Origin: Catenovulum agarivorans YM01
Lineage (GTDB): Bacteria > Pseudomonadota > Gammaproteobacteria > Enterobacterales > Alteromonadaceae
Assembly: GCF_000281085.1 (NCBI RefSeq)
Contig: NZ_JH767523.1
Span: 128,517 to 192,516 of the forward strand
Reading direction: 5' to 3'
DNA length: 64,000 nucleotides
Shown: positions 37,428 through 45,776 of the stretch, piece by piece
Layout: every line of letters starts with the position of its first letter
Numbering within the stretch: the first letter of the stretch is position 1
Notes under the pieces: model-generated
Database searches by the model: none
What the model saw: only the letters and a program-made list of their open reading frames with translations
What the model was told of the DNA's origin: nothing
Program-made: the position numbers and the translations under genes

Positions 37428-38728
37428 TGATGGAATTTTCAGGTTTATTGTTACTCGCAGTATTCTTCTTTTTGTTAGCGCTGAATGTACCAATTTCATT
37501 CAGTATTGGTTTAGCTACCTTAGTGACTATGCTTTACAGCATAGATTTTATTCCCGCCGCAACAACAATTGCACAGCGTTTAGCTGGTGGTATTAATAGT
37601 TTTGCTTTATTGGCAATTCCTTTCTTCGTATTGTCCGGACTCATTATGGGGCAGGGCGGTATTGCTCGGCGGCTAATTGAATGTGCTATGGCATTAATTG
37701 GTATGCTACCGGGTGGCTTAGCTTTAGTTAACGTAATGTCTTGTACTTTATTTGGTGCGATTTCAGGCTCAGCGGTTGCAGCAACCAGTGCAATTGGTAG
37801 TTTTATGATCCCACAAATGGAAAAGAAGGGTTATGATAAAAACTTTGCAGCTGCATTAACTGGTGCTGCAGCAACTACTGGTATGTTGATTCCGCCAAGT
37901 AATATCTTAATTATTTACGCGATCGCCAGTGGCGGTGTTTCAATTGCTGCATTATTCGTAGCTGGTTATTTACCAGGTATTATGGTTGCTTTAGCCTTAA
38001 TGTTGGTTTGTGCGGGTTACGCAAAAATTAAAGGTTATCCAACAGAAGACCGTTTGCCACTGAAAATTGTAGCGGAAAAAGTTTTAGCGGCTGTTCCAAG
38101 TTTATTACTTATCTTTATCGTTATCGGCGGTATTATTGCTGGTGTGTTTACCGCAACTGAAGCGGGTGCAATCGCGGTAATTTACTCTTTGATTTTGAGT
38201 GTGTTCTTCTATCGTGAAGTTGCGATGAAACAACTTCCGGGTATTTTACTTAAATCAGCTGAAACCACAGCTATTGTAATGTTGTTAATCGGTGCATCTT
38301 CTGCGATGTCGTGGATTTTATCTTATGAAAATATTCCACAAACCATAAGTGAATTTTTGCTGCAGTTGAGTAATAATCCATTCTTGATCCTATTAATCAT
38401 CAACTTAACGCTAATTGTGGTTGGTGCATTTATGGATATGACACCAGCGGTACTGATTTTTACTCCAATATTTTTACCAGTTGCAACTGAGCTAGGTATG
38501 TCGCCGTTGCACTTCGGTATTATGATTGTGCTTAACTTATCTATTGGTTTATGTTCACCGCCGGTTGGCTCGGTTCTCTTTGTTAGTTGTGCCGTGGCTA
38601 AAACGTCCATTGAGAAAATAATTAGGCCACTTATGCCTTTGTATATCGCTATGTTTATCGTATTGATGTTAGTGACTTACATTCCAGGTATCAGCGAGTG
38701 GTTACCTAAATTCTTCGGTTTACTTTAA
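37427..38728 (+). CDS. TRAP transporter large permease (DctM family)
   Basis: A 433-residue polytopic protein with about 12 segments. DctM hallmarks are LNVPISFSIGLA, PFFVLSGLIMGQGGIARRL, LFGAISGSAVAATSAIG, TGMLIPPSNILIIYA and LSIGLCSPPVGSVLFV. It forms the transport path of the uronate TRAP system. It starts at the first of two tandem ATG codons, overlapping dctQ, and a terminator follows. Confidence 0.93.
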   Translation: MMEFSGLLLLAVFFFLLALNVPISFSIGLATLVTMLYSIDFIPAATTIAQRLAGGINSFALLAIPFFVLSGLIMGQGGIARRLIECAMALIGMLPGGLALVNVMSCTLFGAISGSAVAATSAIGSFMIPQMEKKGYDKNFAAALTGAAATTGMLIPPSNILIIYAIASGGVSIAALFVAGYLPGIMVALALMLVCAGYAKIKGYPTEDRLPLKIVAEKVLAAVPSLLLIFIVIGGIIAGVFTATEAGAIAVIYSLILSVFFYREVAMKQLPGILLKSAETTAIVMLLIGASSAMSWILSYENIPQTISEFLLQLSNNPFLILLIINLTLIVVGAFMDMTPAVLIFTPIFLPVATELGMSPLHFGIMIVLNLSIGLCSPPVGSVLFVSCAVAKTSIEKIIRPLMPLYIAMFIVLMLVTYIPGISEWLPKFFGLL

Positions 38729-38750
38729 TCTATACTGCTCTACATAAATA

Positions 38751-38792
38751 AACGCTTGGTTTTGGATTCATTTGTTCAACCAAGCGTTTTTT
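38751..38792 (+). terminator. Rho-independent terminator after the TRAP genes
   Basis: AACGCTTGGTT pairs with AACCAAGCGTT (11 bp) across a 16-nt loop, followed by a T-rich run. It closes the kduD-kduI-dctPQM unit. Confidence 0.88.
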
Positions 38793-38871
38793 AATTCTGA
38801 AATTTATTACAAATCCAATTTGAGTTAATTTAACTTTTTGTCTATAAATATTTAACTATAAGTTGACCAAT

Positions 38872-38885
38872 TGCCACCGGTGGCA
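38872..38885. promoter_or_regulatory. LacI-type operator, site 3 (GH28)
   Basis: TGCCACCGGTGGCA is a fully symmetrical 14-bp palindrome, the best match of the four sites in the locus. It lies 86 bp upstream of the GH28 start, where it could overlap the promoter. Confidence 0.83.
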
Positions 38886-38970
38886 TATAGTGTCTATATA
38901 GTTTGAATTAAATGCAACGCATCAATTATTCTTGAATTTGTTCAAGTAACTAATAAAAACTGGGGTGAAT

Positions 38971-40425
38971 ATGACGGACTTTAGTAAACGTAAAACATTA
39001 AAAGCTATGGGCATAGCTTCAGCGGGCGCTATGACTTTTGCTGGTTCTAGTCTGACTGGTTGTAGCCAAGTCGCCGATATGGTTCCTGTTAGTGGTTCGG
39101 AGCAAGCAGATAAGTGGACTCGCGAAGTTAAGCGTATTAAAGGCAAAATTAATTTGCCAGTTATTCCAAATCAAGACTTTGTAATTACTGATTTTGGCGC
39201 AAAAGCAGATGCTAATTTTGTCAATACAGCGGCAATCGCTAAAACCATTGAAGCTGCCAGTAAAGCTGGTGGTGGTCGTGTTGTTGTACCTGCAGGTACT
39301 TTTAGAACTGGTCCAGTGCACTTAGAGTCAAACATCAATTTACATGTTAGCAAAGGTGCAACCCTTGCTTTTATCCCTGAACCTGAATTGTACAAACCAT
39401 ATGTGTTTACCCGTTGGGAAGGTACAGAGCTAATAGGTTATTCTCCTTTAATCTATGCGTTCAAAAAGAAAAATGTCGCGATTACCGGTGAAGGTATCTT
39501 AGAAGGTGGTGGTAGCAACGACACTTGGTGGCCTTGGAAAGGTAAATGGAAAAAGTCTGATTGGGAAATCAGTGACGTAGAAAATCAAAAACACACGCGT
39601 GATGCGGTACAAAAAATGGCAGAAGATAATGTGCCAGTTGAACAGCGTGTCTTTGAAAATAACTACTTACGTCCACCTTTCATTCAACCGTATTTGTGTG
39701 AAAACGTATTAATCGAAGGTGTTACTGTTCGTAATTCTCCATTCTGGTTATTGAACCCTGTGTTATGTACCAGTGTGACTATACGTAAAGTACATTGTGA
39801 CAGCTATGGGCCTAACTCTGATGGTTGTGATCCTGAATCTTGTAACTATGTGTTAATTGAAGATTGTATCTTCGACACAGGTGATGACTGTATCGCAATC
39901 AAATCAGGTCGTAATGCTGATGGTCGTCGTGTTGCTATGCCATGTCAAAATATCGTTATTGAAAACTGTCAGATGAAAGCGGGTCATGGCGGTGTGGTAA
40001 TTGGTAGCGAAATTTCTGGTGGTGTACGTAATTTATATGCACAAAACTGCCAAATGAGCAGTCCAGATCTTGCGCGTGGTATTCGTATTAAAACCAATTC
40101 AATCCGTGGTGGTTTGTTAGAAAACTTAAACTATCGCAATATTGAAATAGGCCATGTTAAAGACGCGGTTGTGGTTAACTTCTACTATGAAGAAGGTGAC
40201 GCTGGTAACTTTATTCCAGTACTAAAAGATATTCATATTGATAACCTAAAAGTTGAAAAAGCAAAACGCGCGTTTGTTGTTAGAGGTTATCCACATACAC
40301 CAATTTCTGGCATTAGTTTAACTAACATTGATATCAAAGAAGTGACTAATGACAGTGTAATTGAAAATGTTAAAGGTTTAATCCAGTCAAATATTATGGT
40401 GAATGGCAAACCATTTACTATTTAA
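38971..40425 (+). CDS. GH28 polygalacturonase-family glycoside hydrolase
   Basis: A 484-residue right-handed beta-helix enzyme. All GH28 catalytic motifs are present: NSDG (Asp 284), DTGDDC (Asp 305, Asp 306), GHGG (His 339) and RIK (in GIRIKTN). It hydrolyses galacturonosyl linkages in pectin or oligogalacturonides. The N-terminus has a Tat-like KRKTLK stretch, a hydrophobic core and a lipobox-like LTGC with Cys 31, so it may be a Tat-exported lipoprotein (inference). ATG 38971 was chosen over the GTG two codons upstream, which overlaps the ribosome site. The exact bond cleaved cannot be told. Confidence 0.92.
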   Translation: MTDFSKRKTLKAMGIASAGAMTFAGSSLTGCSQVADMVPVSGSEQADKWTREVKRIKGKINLPVIPNQDFVITDFGAKADANFVNTAAIAKTIEAASKAGGGRVVVPAGTFRTGPVHLESNINLHVSKGATLAFIPEPELYKPYVFTRWEGTELIGYSPLIYAFKKKNVAITGEGILEGGGSNDTWWPWKGKWKKSDWEISDVENQKHTRDAVQKMAEDNVPVEQRVFENNYLRPPFIQPYLCENVLIEGVTVRNSPFWLLNPVLCTSVTIRKVHCDSYGPNSDGCDPESCNYVLIEDCIFDTGDDCIAIKSGRNADGRRVAMPCQNIVIENCQMKAGHGGVVIGSEISGGVRNLYAQNCQMSSPDLARGIRIKTNSIRGGLLENLNYRNIEIGHVKDAVVVNFYYEEGDAGNFIPVLKDIHIDNLKVEKAKRAFVVRGYPHTPISGISLTNIDIKEVTNDSVIENVKGLIQSNIMVNGKPFTI

Positions 40426-40463
40426 TTGGCTTACTCGTTTTTGTCGTTCCATGTGTGTGTTGT

Positions 40464-40506
40464 ACAGTGTGCCTAGCTGCGCAAGCGGCTAGCGCACTGC
40501 TTTTTT
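40464..40506 (+). terminator. Terminator between the GH28 and CE12 genes
   Basis: An imperfect 15-bp stem with a GCAA tetraloop (arms CAGTGTGCCTAGCTGC and GCGGCTAGCGCACTG) is followed by C and T6. It separates GH28 from the two esterase genes, which have no LacI-type palindrome of their own, so they may depend on partial read-through. Confidence 0.8.
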
Positions 40507-40540
40507 GACCTAGTTTATACAATTTGATGGGAGTTGCCTG

Positions 40541-41305
40541 GTGCAGTTAATAAACAAAGTAAACTTAAATGTATTGTTCCCAAAGGTTTTAATTGGCTGT
40601 GTATTTCTGTTGTTAACACAGGTACTACACGCACAGGAAACACAACAGACCCAAGTATTTATTATCGGTGATTCAACCGCCAGCTTTTACAAAGCAAATA
40701 AATATCCTCGTACAGGCTGGGGGATGCGTTTGCAGCAACATTTAGCTGATTCTGTAACTGTGCATAATTTGGCCGTTTCAGGCCGAAGCTCTCGAAGTTT
40801 TATTAACGAAGGTTACATTTATCCTATTTGGGAACAAATAAATGCAGGTGATTATTTATTAATTCAATTTGGTCATAATGATCAGAAAAAAAATAATGAC
40901 CGCAATACCTTACCTTTTTCAAGCTACCAATTTTATTTAAGCTATTACATTAATAAAGCACGAGAATTGGGTGCAACACCTATCTTATTAACTTCTATTA
41001 GCCGCTATAAATATGATGAGAATAATCAAGCTGTCGATACACATAAAGATTATCCAGTCGCTATGCGTCAGTTGGCTACAGAACTTGAAGTACCTTTGAT
41101 AGATTTAACTGTGAAAACAACTGAGTTATTGAATAAACTCGGACCGGTAAAGGCAAAAGAATTATTCTTGTTTTATCAGCCAGGTGAATACCCTTCGTAT
41201 CCGAAAGGCGTTTCCGATGGTACGCATTTATCTGAGTGGGGCGCTGATCAAGTTGTCGGTTTATTTGTAGATGATCTTAAGCAATTAGCTCCGGAGTTGT
41301 TCTAA
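40541..41305 (+). CDS. CE12-type rhamnogalacturonan acetylesterase (SGNH hydrolase)
   Basis: A 254-residue secreted protein with a signal peptide ending VLHAQ. SGNH blocks: GDSTAS (Ser), LAVSGRSSRSF (Gly and oxyanion), QFGHNDQKK (Asn) and DGTHLSEWGA (Asp, His). These match rhamnogalacturonan acetylesterases that remove acetyl groups from pectin. The GTG start is supported by GGGAG 7 nt upstream. The stop overlaps the next ATG (TAATG). Confidence 0.9.
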   Translation: MQLINKVNLNVLFPKVLIGCVFLLLTQVLHAQETQQTQVFIIGDSTASFYKANKYPRTGWGMRLQQHLADSVTVHNLAVSGRSSRSFINEGYIYPIWEQINAGDYLLIQFGHNDQKKNNDRNTLPFSSYQFYLSYYINKARELGATPILLTSISRYKYDENNQAVDTHKDYPVAMRQLATELEVPLIDLTVKTTELLNKLGPVKAKELFLFYQPGEYPSYPKGVSDGTHLSEWGADQVVGLFVDDLKQLAPELF

Positions 41306-42456
41306 TGAAAATGCCTTTGTTAACAAGCGTTATTGCTTGTGCTTGTATTGTTCTTACCGCGTGTAGCAATAAGATTACAGCTAGCCAAGTGAATAATAAT
41401 GAATTAACCGAGTTATATGTTGTGAGCAACGAGTCTGAAAAGAATAAACTGGTTGATGATGGGAAATACGCTTTTACTGAAATCCAGCAGGCCGTCAACT
41501 TTGCGCCAACCCATGGTGCAACTATTTATATTGAACCTGGTGTGTATCAACAAAGGGTTGAAATCAATAAACAAAATATTAGTTTAATTGGTAGAGATCG
41601 TGACAACACAGTTATTGAATATGGTTTGTACGCTGGATTTATTGATCCAGAAAAAGGTAAAAAAATTGGCACGTTTGGCACAGCGACCTTTCGTGTGACC
41701 GAGGCAAACTTCACAGCGAAAAACATTACCATAGCCAATAGTTTTGATTATCCAGCTAATGAAAAATTGGATAAAACAGACTCTAGTAAAGTAAATGGTG
41801 AACAAGCAGTTGCACTGCAAATATCAGGTAACGCAGACAAAAGTTTATTTATTAATGTGTCTTTATTAGGTTATCAAGATACGCTATATGCCGACAGCGG
41901 CCGTAGCGCATTTATTGACTCGAAAATAAGTGGTCATGTCGATTTTATATTCGGTGCAGGTACAGTATGGTTTGAAAACAGCGAAATTCAAAGCCGTCGT
42001 CGCTATAAAGATGTAAAATACACTGGTTATATCACAGCGCCGAGTACCAGAATTCAAACACCTTATGGTTTTATTTTTTACAACTGTAAATTGACCAGTG
42101 AAGAGGGGGTTACTGATGGGTCTGTGCCGCTTGGTCGGCCTTGGCATCCAACGACGACCTTTTCTGATGGACGATATGCTAACCCGTATGCAGTGGGTAA
42201 TGCTGTATTTATGCGAACTTCAATGGGCGCTCATATTGCAACTGAAGGGTGGAGCTCAATGGGTGGTACAGCTAAAGACGGTGGTAAAAAAACACAATTT
42301 CCCCCAGAAACAGCCCGTTTTTTTGAATACCAAAATACAGGTACAGGTGCAGAGTATGACAGAGAAATCACACCTGAAATTAGACGTCAGTTAACTGATT
42401 TCGAATTTGAACAATTTTATAGTAAATCAGCTGTTTTGAGTGGCTGGTTGGATTAA
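41305..42456 (+). CDS. CE8 pectin methylesterase, lipoprotein
   Basis: A 383-residue beta-helix enzyme with a lipoprotein signal (IVLTAC). Catalytic motifs: EQAVALQISG (Gln), GYQDTLY (Asp), GHVDFIFG (nucleophile Asp) and LGRPWHP (Arg, Trp). It releases methanol from methyl-esterified galacturonan, making the chain accessible to GH28 and lyases. The lipid anchor suggests action at the outer membrane on imported fragments. It is translationally coupled to the acetylesterase. Confidence 0.92.
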   Translation: MKMPLLTSVIACACIVLTACSNKITASQVNNNELTELYVVSNESEKNKLVDDGKYAFTEIQQAVNFAPTHGATIYIEPGVYQQRVEINKQNISLIGRDRDNTVIEYGLYAGFIDPEKGKKIGTFGTATFRVTEANFTAKNITIANSFDYPANEKLDKTDSSKVNGEQAVALQISGNADKSLFINVSLLGYQDTLYADSGRSAFIDSKISGHVDFIFGAGTVWFENSEIQSRRRYKDVKYTGYITAPSTRIQTPYGFIFYNCKLTSEEGVTDGSVPLGRPWHPTTTFSDGRYANPYAVGNAVFMRTSMGAHIATEGWSSMGGTAKDGGKKTQFPPETARFFEYQNTGTGAEYDREITPEIRRQLTDFEFEQFYSKSAVLSGWLD

Positions 42457-42461
42457 TTTAT

Positions 42462-42489
42462 CAAGAAATGCCACCGGTGGTATTTCTTG
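42462..42489. promoter_or_regulatory. LacI-type operator, site 4, within a 28-bp palindrome (uxuB)
   Basis: The core TGCCACCGGTGGTA (42469-42482) extends outward as CAAGAAA/TTTCTTG, giving a 28-bp palindrome with one mismatched pair. It lies 6 bp after the CE8 stop and 36 bp before uxuB. The core is the same operator as sites 1-3; the longer arms could also act as a weak terminator for the esterase message. Confidence 0.78.
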
Positions 42490-42524
42490 TAACAGATATG
42501 CAATTTTTATAGAGAGATGTGTTT

Positions 42525-43997
42525 ATGAGATTAAATGAACAGAACCTTGCCGCTAAACTTGATTCATTACCTGCTAATGTTCAAGTTGCTCGCTATTCAC
42601 GTAGTGCAACTAAGATTGGCATTGTGCACTTAGGTTTAGGCGCGTTCCATCGTTCACATCAAGCATTATTCACTGAGCGCGCGATGAACGAGTGTGGTGG
42701 TGATTGGGCCATCTGCGCTGTATCAATGCGAAATGAAACGCTGCAACAGCAACTTTCAGGACAAGATAATTTGTTCACTGTTGTTATGAATGATAAAGAT
42801 ACTGATTACCAAATTGTTAGCGCAGTTAAAGAGGTGTTGGTTGCTAAAAATCAACTTGACCAAGTGTTAGCGCGTTTGACTTCTGCTGACACTAAGCTGG
42901 TATCTTTAACTGTAACTGAAAAAGGTTATTGCTTAAATTCAGCTGGTGATTTAGATACCGAATTAGATGCTATAAAAGCTGATTTAGCCAATCCGTCAGC
43001 TCCTACCACTGTAGTTGGCATGTTGGCTTATGGTTTGGCACAGCGTCACGCCGCTGGTACTAAACCGTTTCACGTAGTTGCTTGTGATAACTTACCTGGC
43101 AATGGTGAAAAACTTAAAACTGCAGTGGTGCAATTTGCCAAAGCGGCTAATGCAGAGTTAGCAGAGTGGATTGAGCAAAATGTTCAGTTCCCAAATACTA
43201 TGGTGGACTGTATTACTCCGCACACTGAAGATAAAACTGTGCAATTGGTTAAAGATGACCTGGGATTAGAAGATTTAGCGCCGGTTAACCGTGAAGCTTT
43301 CCATCAGTGGGTTATTGAAGATACTTTACCTGCTGAGCGCCCAGCGTGGGAAAAAGTTGGAGTTATCTTTACCAATGATGTAGAAGCATTTGAGAATACT
43401 AAGTTAAGAATTTTGAATGGCTTGCATTCTATTCTTGCCTATATGGGACCTTTGTTAGGTTACAAGAGTGTTTTTGAAGCCGTTTCTGACAGCCGCTTAA
43501 AAGCGTTTTTACAGTCAATCGCAGCACAAGAAGTTATTCCAACTATTGAAGCGCCAGTTGGGCTTGATCTGCATGAATATGCAGCGCAAATTGTGCGTCG
43601 TTTTGAAAATCCAAAAATTTGTCACTTGTTAGAACAAATAGCTTGTGACGGCACAATTAAAATTCCTGTTCGTACATTACAACCAATATTAGATAACCTC
43701 AAAGCCGGTCGTAGCAACAATAATAAGTTGTACTACGTGGTTGCCGCTTGGTTATTGTTCTTGGTCAATAAAGTTGAAACCGAGCAAACCATTAACGATC
43801 CAAAAGCGGCACAATTACACCAAATTATTTCAAATTTTACTGGAGATATTGCTCAAGACGTTAAAACGTTTATGACAGCGGAAGGTTTGTTGCCAGAAGC
43901 TGTACGTAGTAACTCTGAAGTTATCAACAAAGTCACGGAAGCTTACAAAGTAATTTTGCAGCACAGAACTGATATCCGAGCTGCATTGCCAATGTAA
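42525..43997 (+). CDS. uxuB: Fructuronate reductase-like mannitol dehydrogenase family protein (UxuB)
   Basis: A 490-residue long-chain polyol dehydrogenase. The stretches VHLGLGAFHRSHQALFTERA (NAD site), SLTVTEKGYC, PNTMVDCITP, and KLRILNGLHSILAYMG with the catalytic Lys and His agree best with UxuB. UxuB reduces fructuronate to mannonate; tagaturonate reduction (UxaB) is a related activity that sequence alone cannot exclude. An AGAGAG precedes ATG 42525. It forms a pair with kdgK under operator site 4. Confidence 0.85.
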   Translation: MRLNEQNLAAKLDSLPANVQVARYSRSATKIGIVHLGLGAFHRSHQALFTERAMNECGGDWAICAVSMRNETLQQQLSGQDNLFTVVMNDKDTDYQIVSAVKEVLVAKNQLDQVLARLTSADTKLVSLTVTEKGYCLNSAGDLDTELDAIKADLANPSAPTTVVGMLAYGLAQRHAAGTKPFHVVACDNLPGNGEKLKTAVVQFAKAANAELAEWIEQNVQFPNTMVDCITPHTEDKTVQLVKDDLGLEDLAPVNREAFHQWVIEDTLPAERPAWEKVGVIFTNDVEAFENTKLRILNGLHSILAYMGPLLGYKSVFEAVSDSRLKAFLQSIAAQEVIPTIEAPVGLDLHEYAAQIVRRFENPKICHLLEQIACDGTIKIPVRTLQPILDNLKAGRSNNNKLYYVVAAWLLFLVNKVETEQTINDPKAAQLHQIISNFTGDIAQDVKTFMTAEGLLPEAVRSNSEVINKVTEAYKVILQHRTDIRAALPM

Positions 43998-44007
43998 AGG
44001 AATAGCT

Positions 44008-44964
44008 ATGAAGCGAGTTTTATGTTTTGGTGAAGCAATGATCGAAATGGCGCCCGAATTATCAGGGCGCTACAAATTAGGGGTTGCAGGAGATACATTA
44101 AACATGGCTGTTTATTTAAAACGTTTGGCTGGTTTGGCCGACGTTAATTGCCAAGTTGATTACGTATCTGCAGTTGGTCAAGATCAAGCTAGCCAAAAGA
44201 TTATAGATTTTTGTTGGGATGAATTACTCGGTATAGAGCATTTGTATCGTTTGTCAGGTTACAGCTGTGGGTTATATATGATCTCAACGGATGAATTTGG
44301 TGAGCGTAGCTTTAGTTACTGGCGTAGTAACTCAGCCGCTAGGCAAATTATGCAGCCACTGGCGATGCAACATAGTTTAAATAACTTGCTTCAATCAGAT
44401 ATATTTTTCTTTTCAGGCATTAGCTTAGCGGTAATTACTGAACAAAGTCGCGACAATTTCTTTGAGCTGTTACATAAACTTAAAGAAAGTGGTGTGACTG
44501 TTGTTTTTGATCCTAACTATCGTCCAGTGTTATGGCACAACAAACAAGAAGCTAAAGAGGCTTTTATTCGAGCGTTTAAATGTTCTGATATCGTATTGCC
44601 GGGAATGGACGATTTACGTGAAGTATTTGCCTGTTACACCAGTAAAGATGTTTTGGCGTTATTTGAGCAGTTTGCTTGTCGTGAAGTCATTATCAAAAAT
44701 GGCAGCCAAAGTGTTGTGGCTAAATGTGGTCAAGAACTAACAGAGTTTACCATTACTCCGGTTGAAACTGTTGTAGACACAACTTCGGCTGGAGATTCGT
44801 TTAATGGCGCTTACATTATGGCGAGAATTCGTGGGGATTCAGTCATTGAAGCAATAGACTTTGCCGCACAGGTTGCAGCTGAAGTGATTCAGCATAAAGG
44901 TGCCATTATACCCAATCAGGCATTGAAAAGTTTTTATTTAAACACTCAGTCTGTCAATAGTTAG
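44008..44964 (+). CDS. kdgK: 2-dehydro-3-deoxygluconokinase
   Basis: A 318-residue PfkB-family sugar kinase that phosphorylates 2-keto-3-deoxygluconate to KDPG. It shows AGDTLNMAVYLKRL near the N-terminus, DPNYRPVLW, and the DTTSAGDSFNGAY anion hole and catalytic Asp. All branches of this locus meet at its substrate. It is the last gene of the pectin locus; the aldolase Eda is not in the window. Confidence 0.93.
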   Translation: MKRVLCFGEAMIEMAPELSGRYKLGVAGDTLNMAVYLKRLAGLADVNCQVDYVSAVGQDQASQKIIDFCWDELLGIEHLYRLSGYSCGLYMISTDEFGERSFSYWRSNSAARQIMQPLAMQHSLNNLLQSDIFFFSGISLAVITEQSRDNFFELLHKLKESGVTVVFDPNYRPVLWHNKQEAKEAFIRAFKCSDIVLPGMDDLREVFACYTSKDVLALFEQFACREVIIKNGSQSVVAKCGQELTEFTITPVETVVDTTSAGDSFNGAYIMARIRGDSVIEAIDFAAQVAAEVIQHKGAIIPNQALKSFYLNTQSVNS

Positions 44965-44980
44965 CTTGTTGCAAATAATA

Positions 44981-45019
44981 CAATATAGGGATGATGTAAA
45001 CCCTATATTGTCTCTCTTT
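44981..45019 (+). terminator. Terminator after kdgK
   Basis: CAATATAGGG and CCCTATATTG form a perfect 10-bp stem with a 10-nt loop, followed by TCTCTCTTT. It lies 16 nt after the kdgK stop. Confidence 0.75.
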
Positions 45020-45032
45020 AGTCGCCTTCGTT

Positions 45033-45383
45033 TTATACTTTGTGGGTAATTCTTTCTTGTTTTAGTTCAATACGCGCCTTGCGTTTATTCACAGTATCTA
45101 TTAATAAAAGCAGCATGGGTACTGCGATGAGGACTACATGCGAGGTGATCGCCAGCCAAGCTATATCTAACAACACACTAATAGCCTGTAAGATTACACT
45201 GACTACTATACTCAGGGTAAGGCTTTTAGTCGTCAACCGCTTATTCGACTTACCGGAAAGAATAACCTTTAAGCCCATTTGGCAATGGGGGCATAAAATT
45301 CTCTGCCGTATGTTATTTCTGTCTAGGTCGTAGGTTTTTGTTTCATTTATTTGTTGTTGGCAACTAGGACACTGCAACTGCAT
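45033..45383 (-). CDS. Small zinc-ribbon membrane protein, unknown function
   Basis: A 116-residue protein that I do not recognise. The N-terminal 40 residues form a zinc ribbon (CPSC ... CPHC), followed by two hydrophobic segments (about 60-80 and 85-105) and a charged tail. ATG 45383 follows GAGG at a spacing of about 10 nt. It lies alone between the pectin locus and a MITE-like element. Confidence 0.65.
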   Translation of the reverse strand: MQLQCPSCQQQINETKTYDLDRNNIRQRILCPHCQMGLKVILSGKSNKRLTTKSLTLSIVVSVILQAISVLLDIAWLAITSHVVLIAVPMLLLLIDTVNKRKARIELKQERITHKV

Positions 45384-45558
45384 AACAACATCACCTCGCG
45401 ATAACAAATGGTTGAGTAATACCAGAACTGCGAAATATACAAATTGTTATATATCATAGTTTTATCAAATGTTAAAATTATTTTAACCAGAACTCTGGAT
45501 GAGAAATTAGCTAATACCTTGTCATTTAATAAAGTTTATTCATAACTCATCTGGGGGA

Positions 45559-45754
45559 GGTAGTTATTCTTAGAGCAAGGTGAATTGGCATATGTAATAG
45601 CAGGCTATTACTAGTGAATTCAATGCAGCTATCAGGATAAATAGCTCCTAGAAAGCAAGCTGTTATCTAGAGTTAAGGCGAGTTTAAGCTTGGTTGTGTA
45701 TGGTTGACATTGTGCTGGATATGGCCGTAACAGGGTAGTTTAGAAATAACTACC
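45559..45754. repeat. MITE-like structured intergenic element (about 196 bp)
   Basis: The outer ends are perfect 10-bp inverted repeats (GGTAGTTATT at 45559-45568, AATAACTACC at 45745-45754). Inside are TAATAGC-AG-GCTATTA (45595-45610), AGCTAT/ATAGCT (45627-45646) and GGGTAGTT/AACTACCC (45733-45755). No open reading frame of note exists in 45384-45776. The design fits a non-autonomous mobile repeat or a structured RNA; only a copy search could tell. Confidence 0.5.
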
Positions 45755-45776
45755 CGGTTTAAATAAGAGTTGTTGT

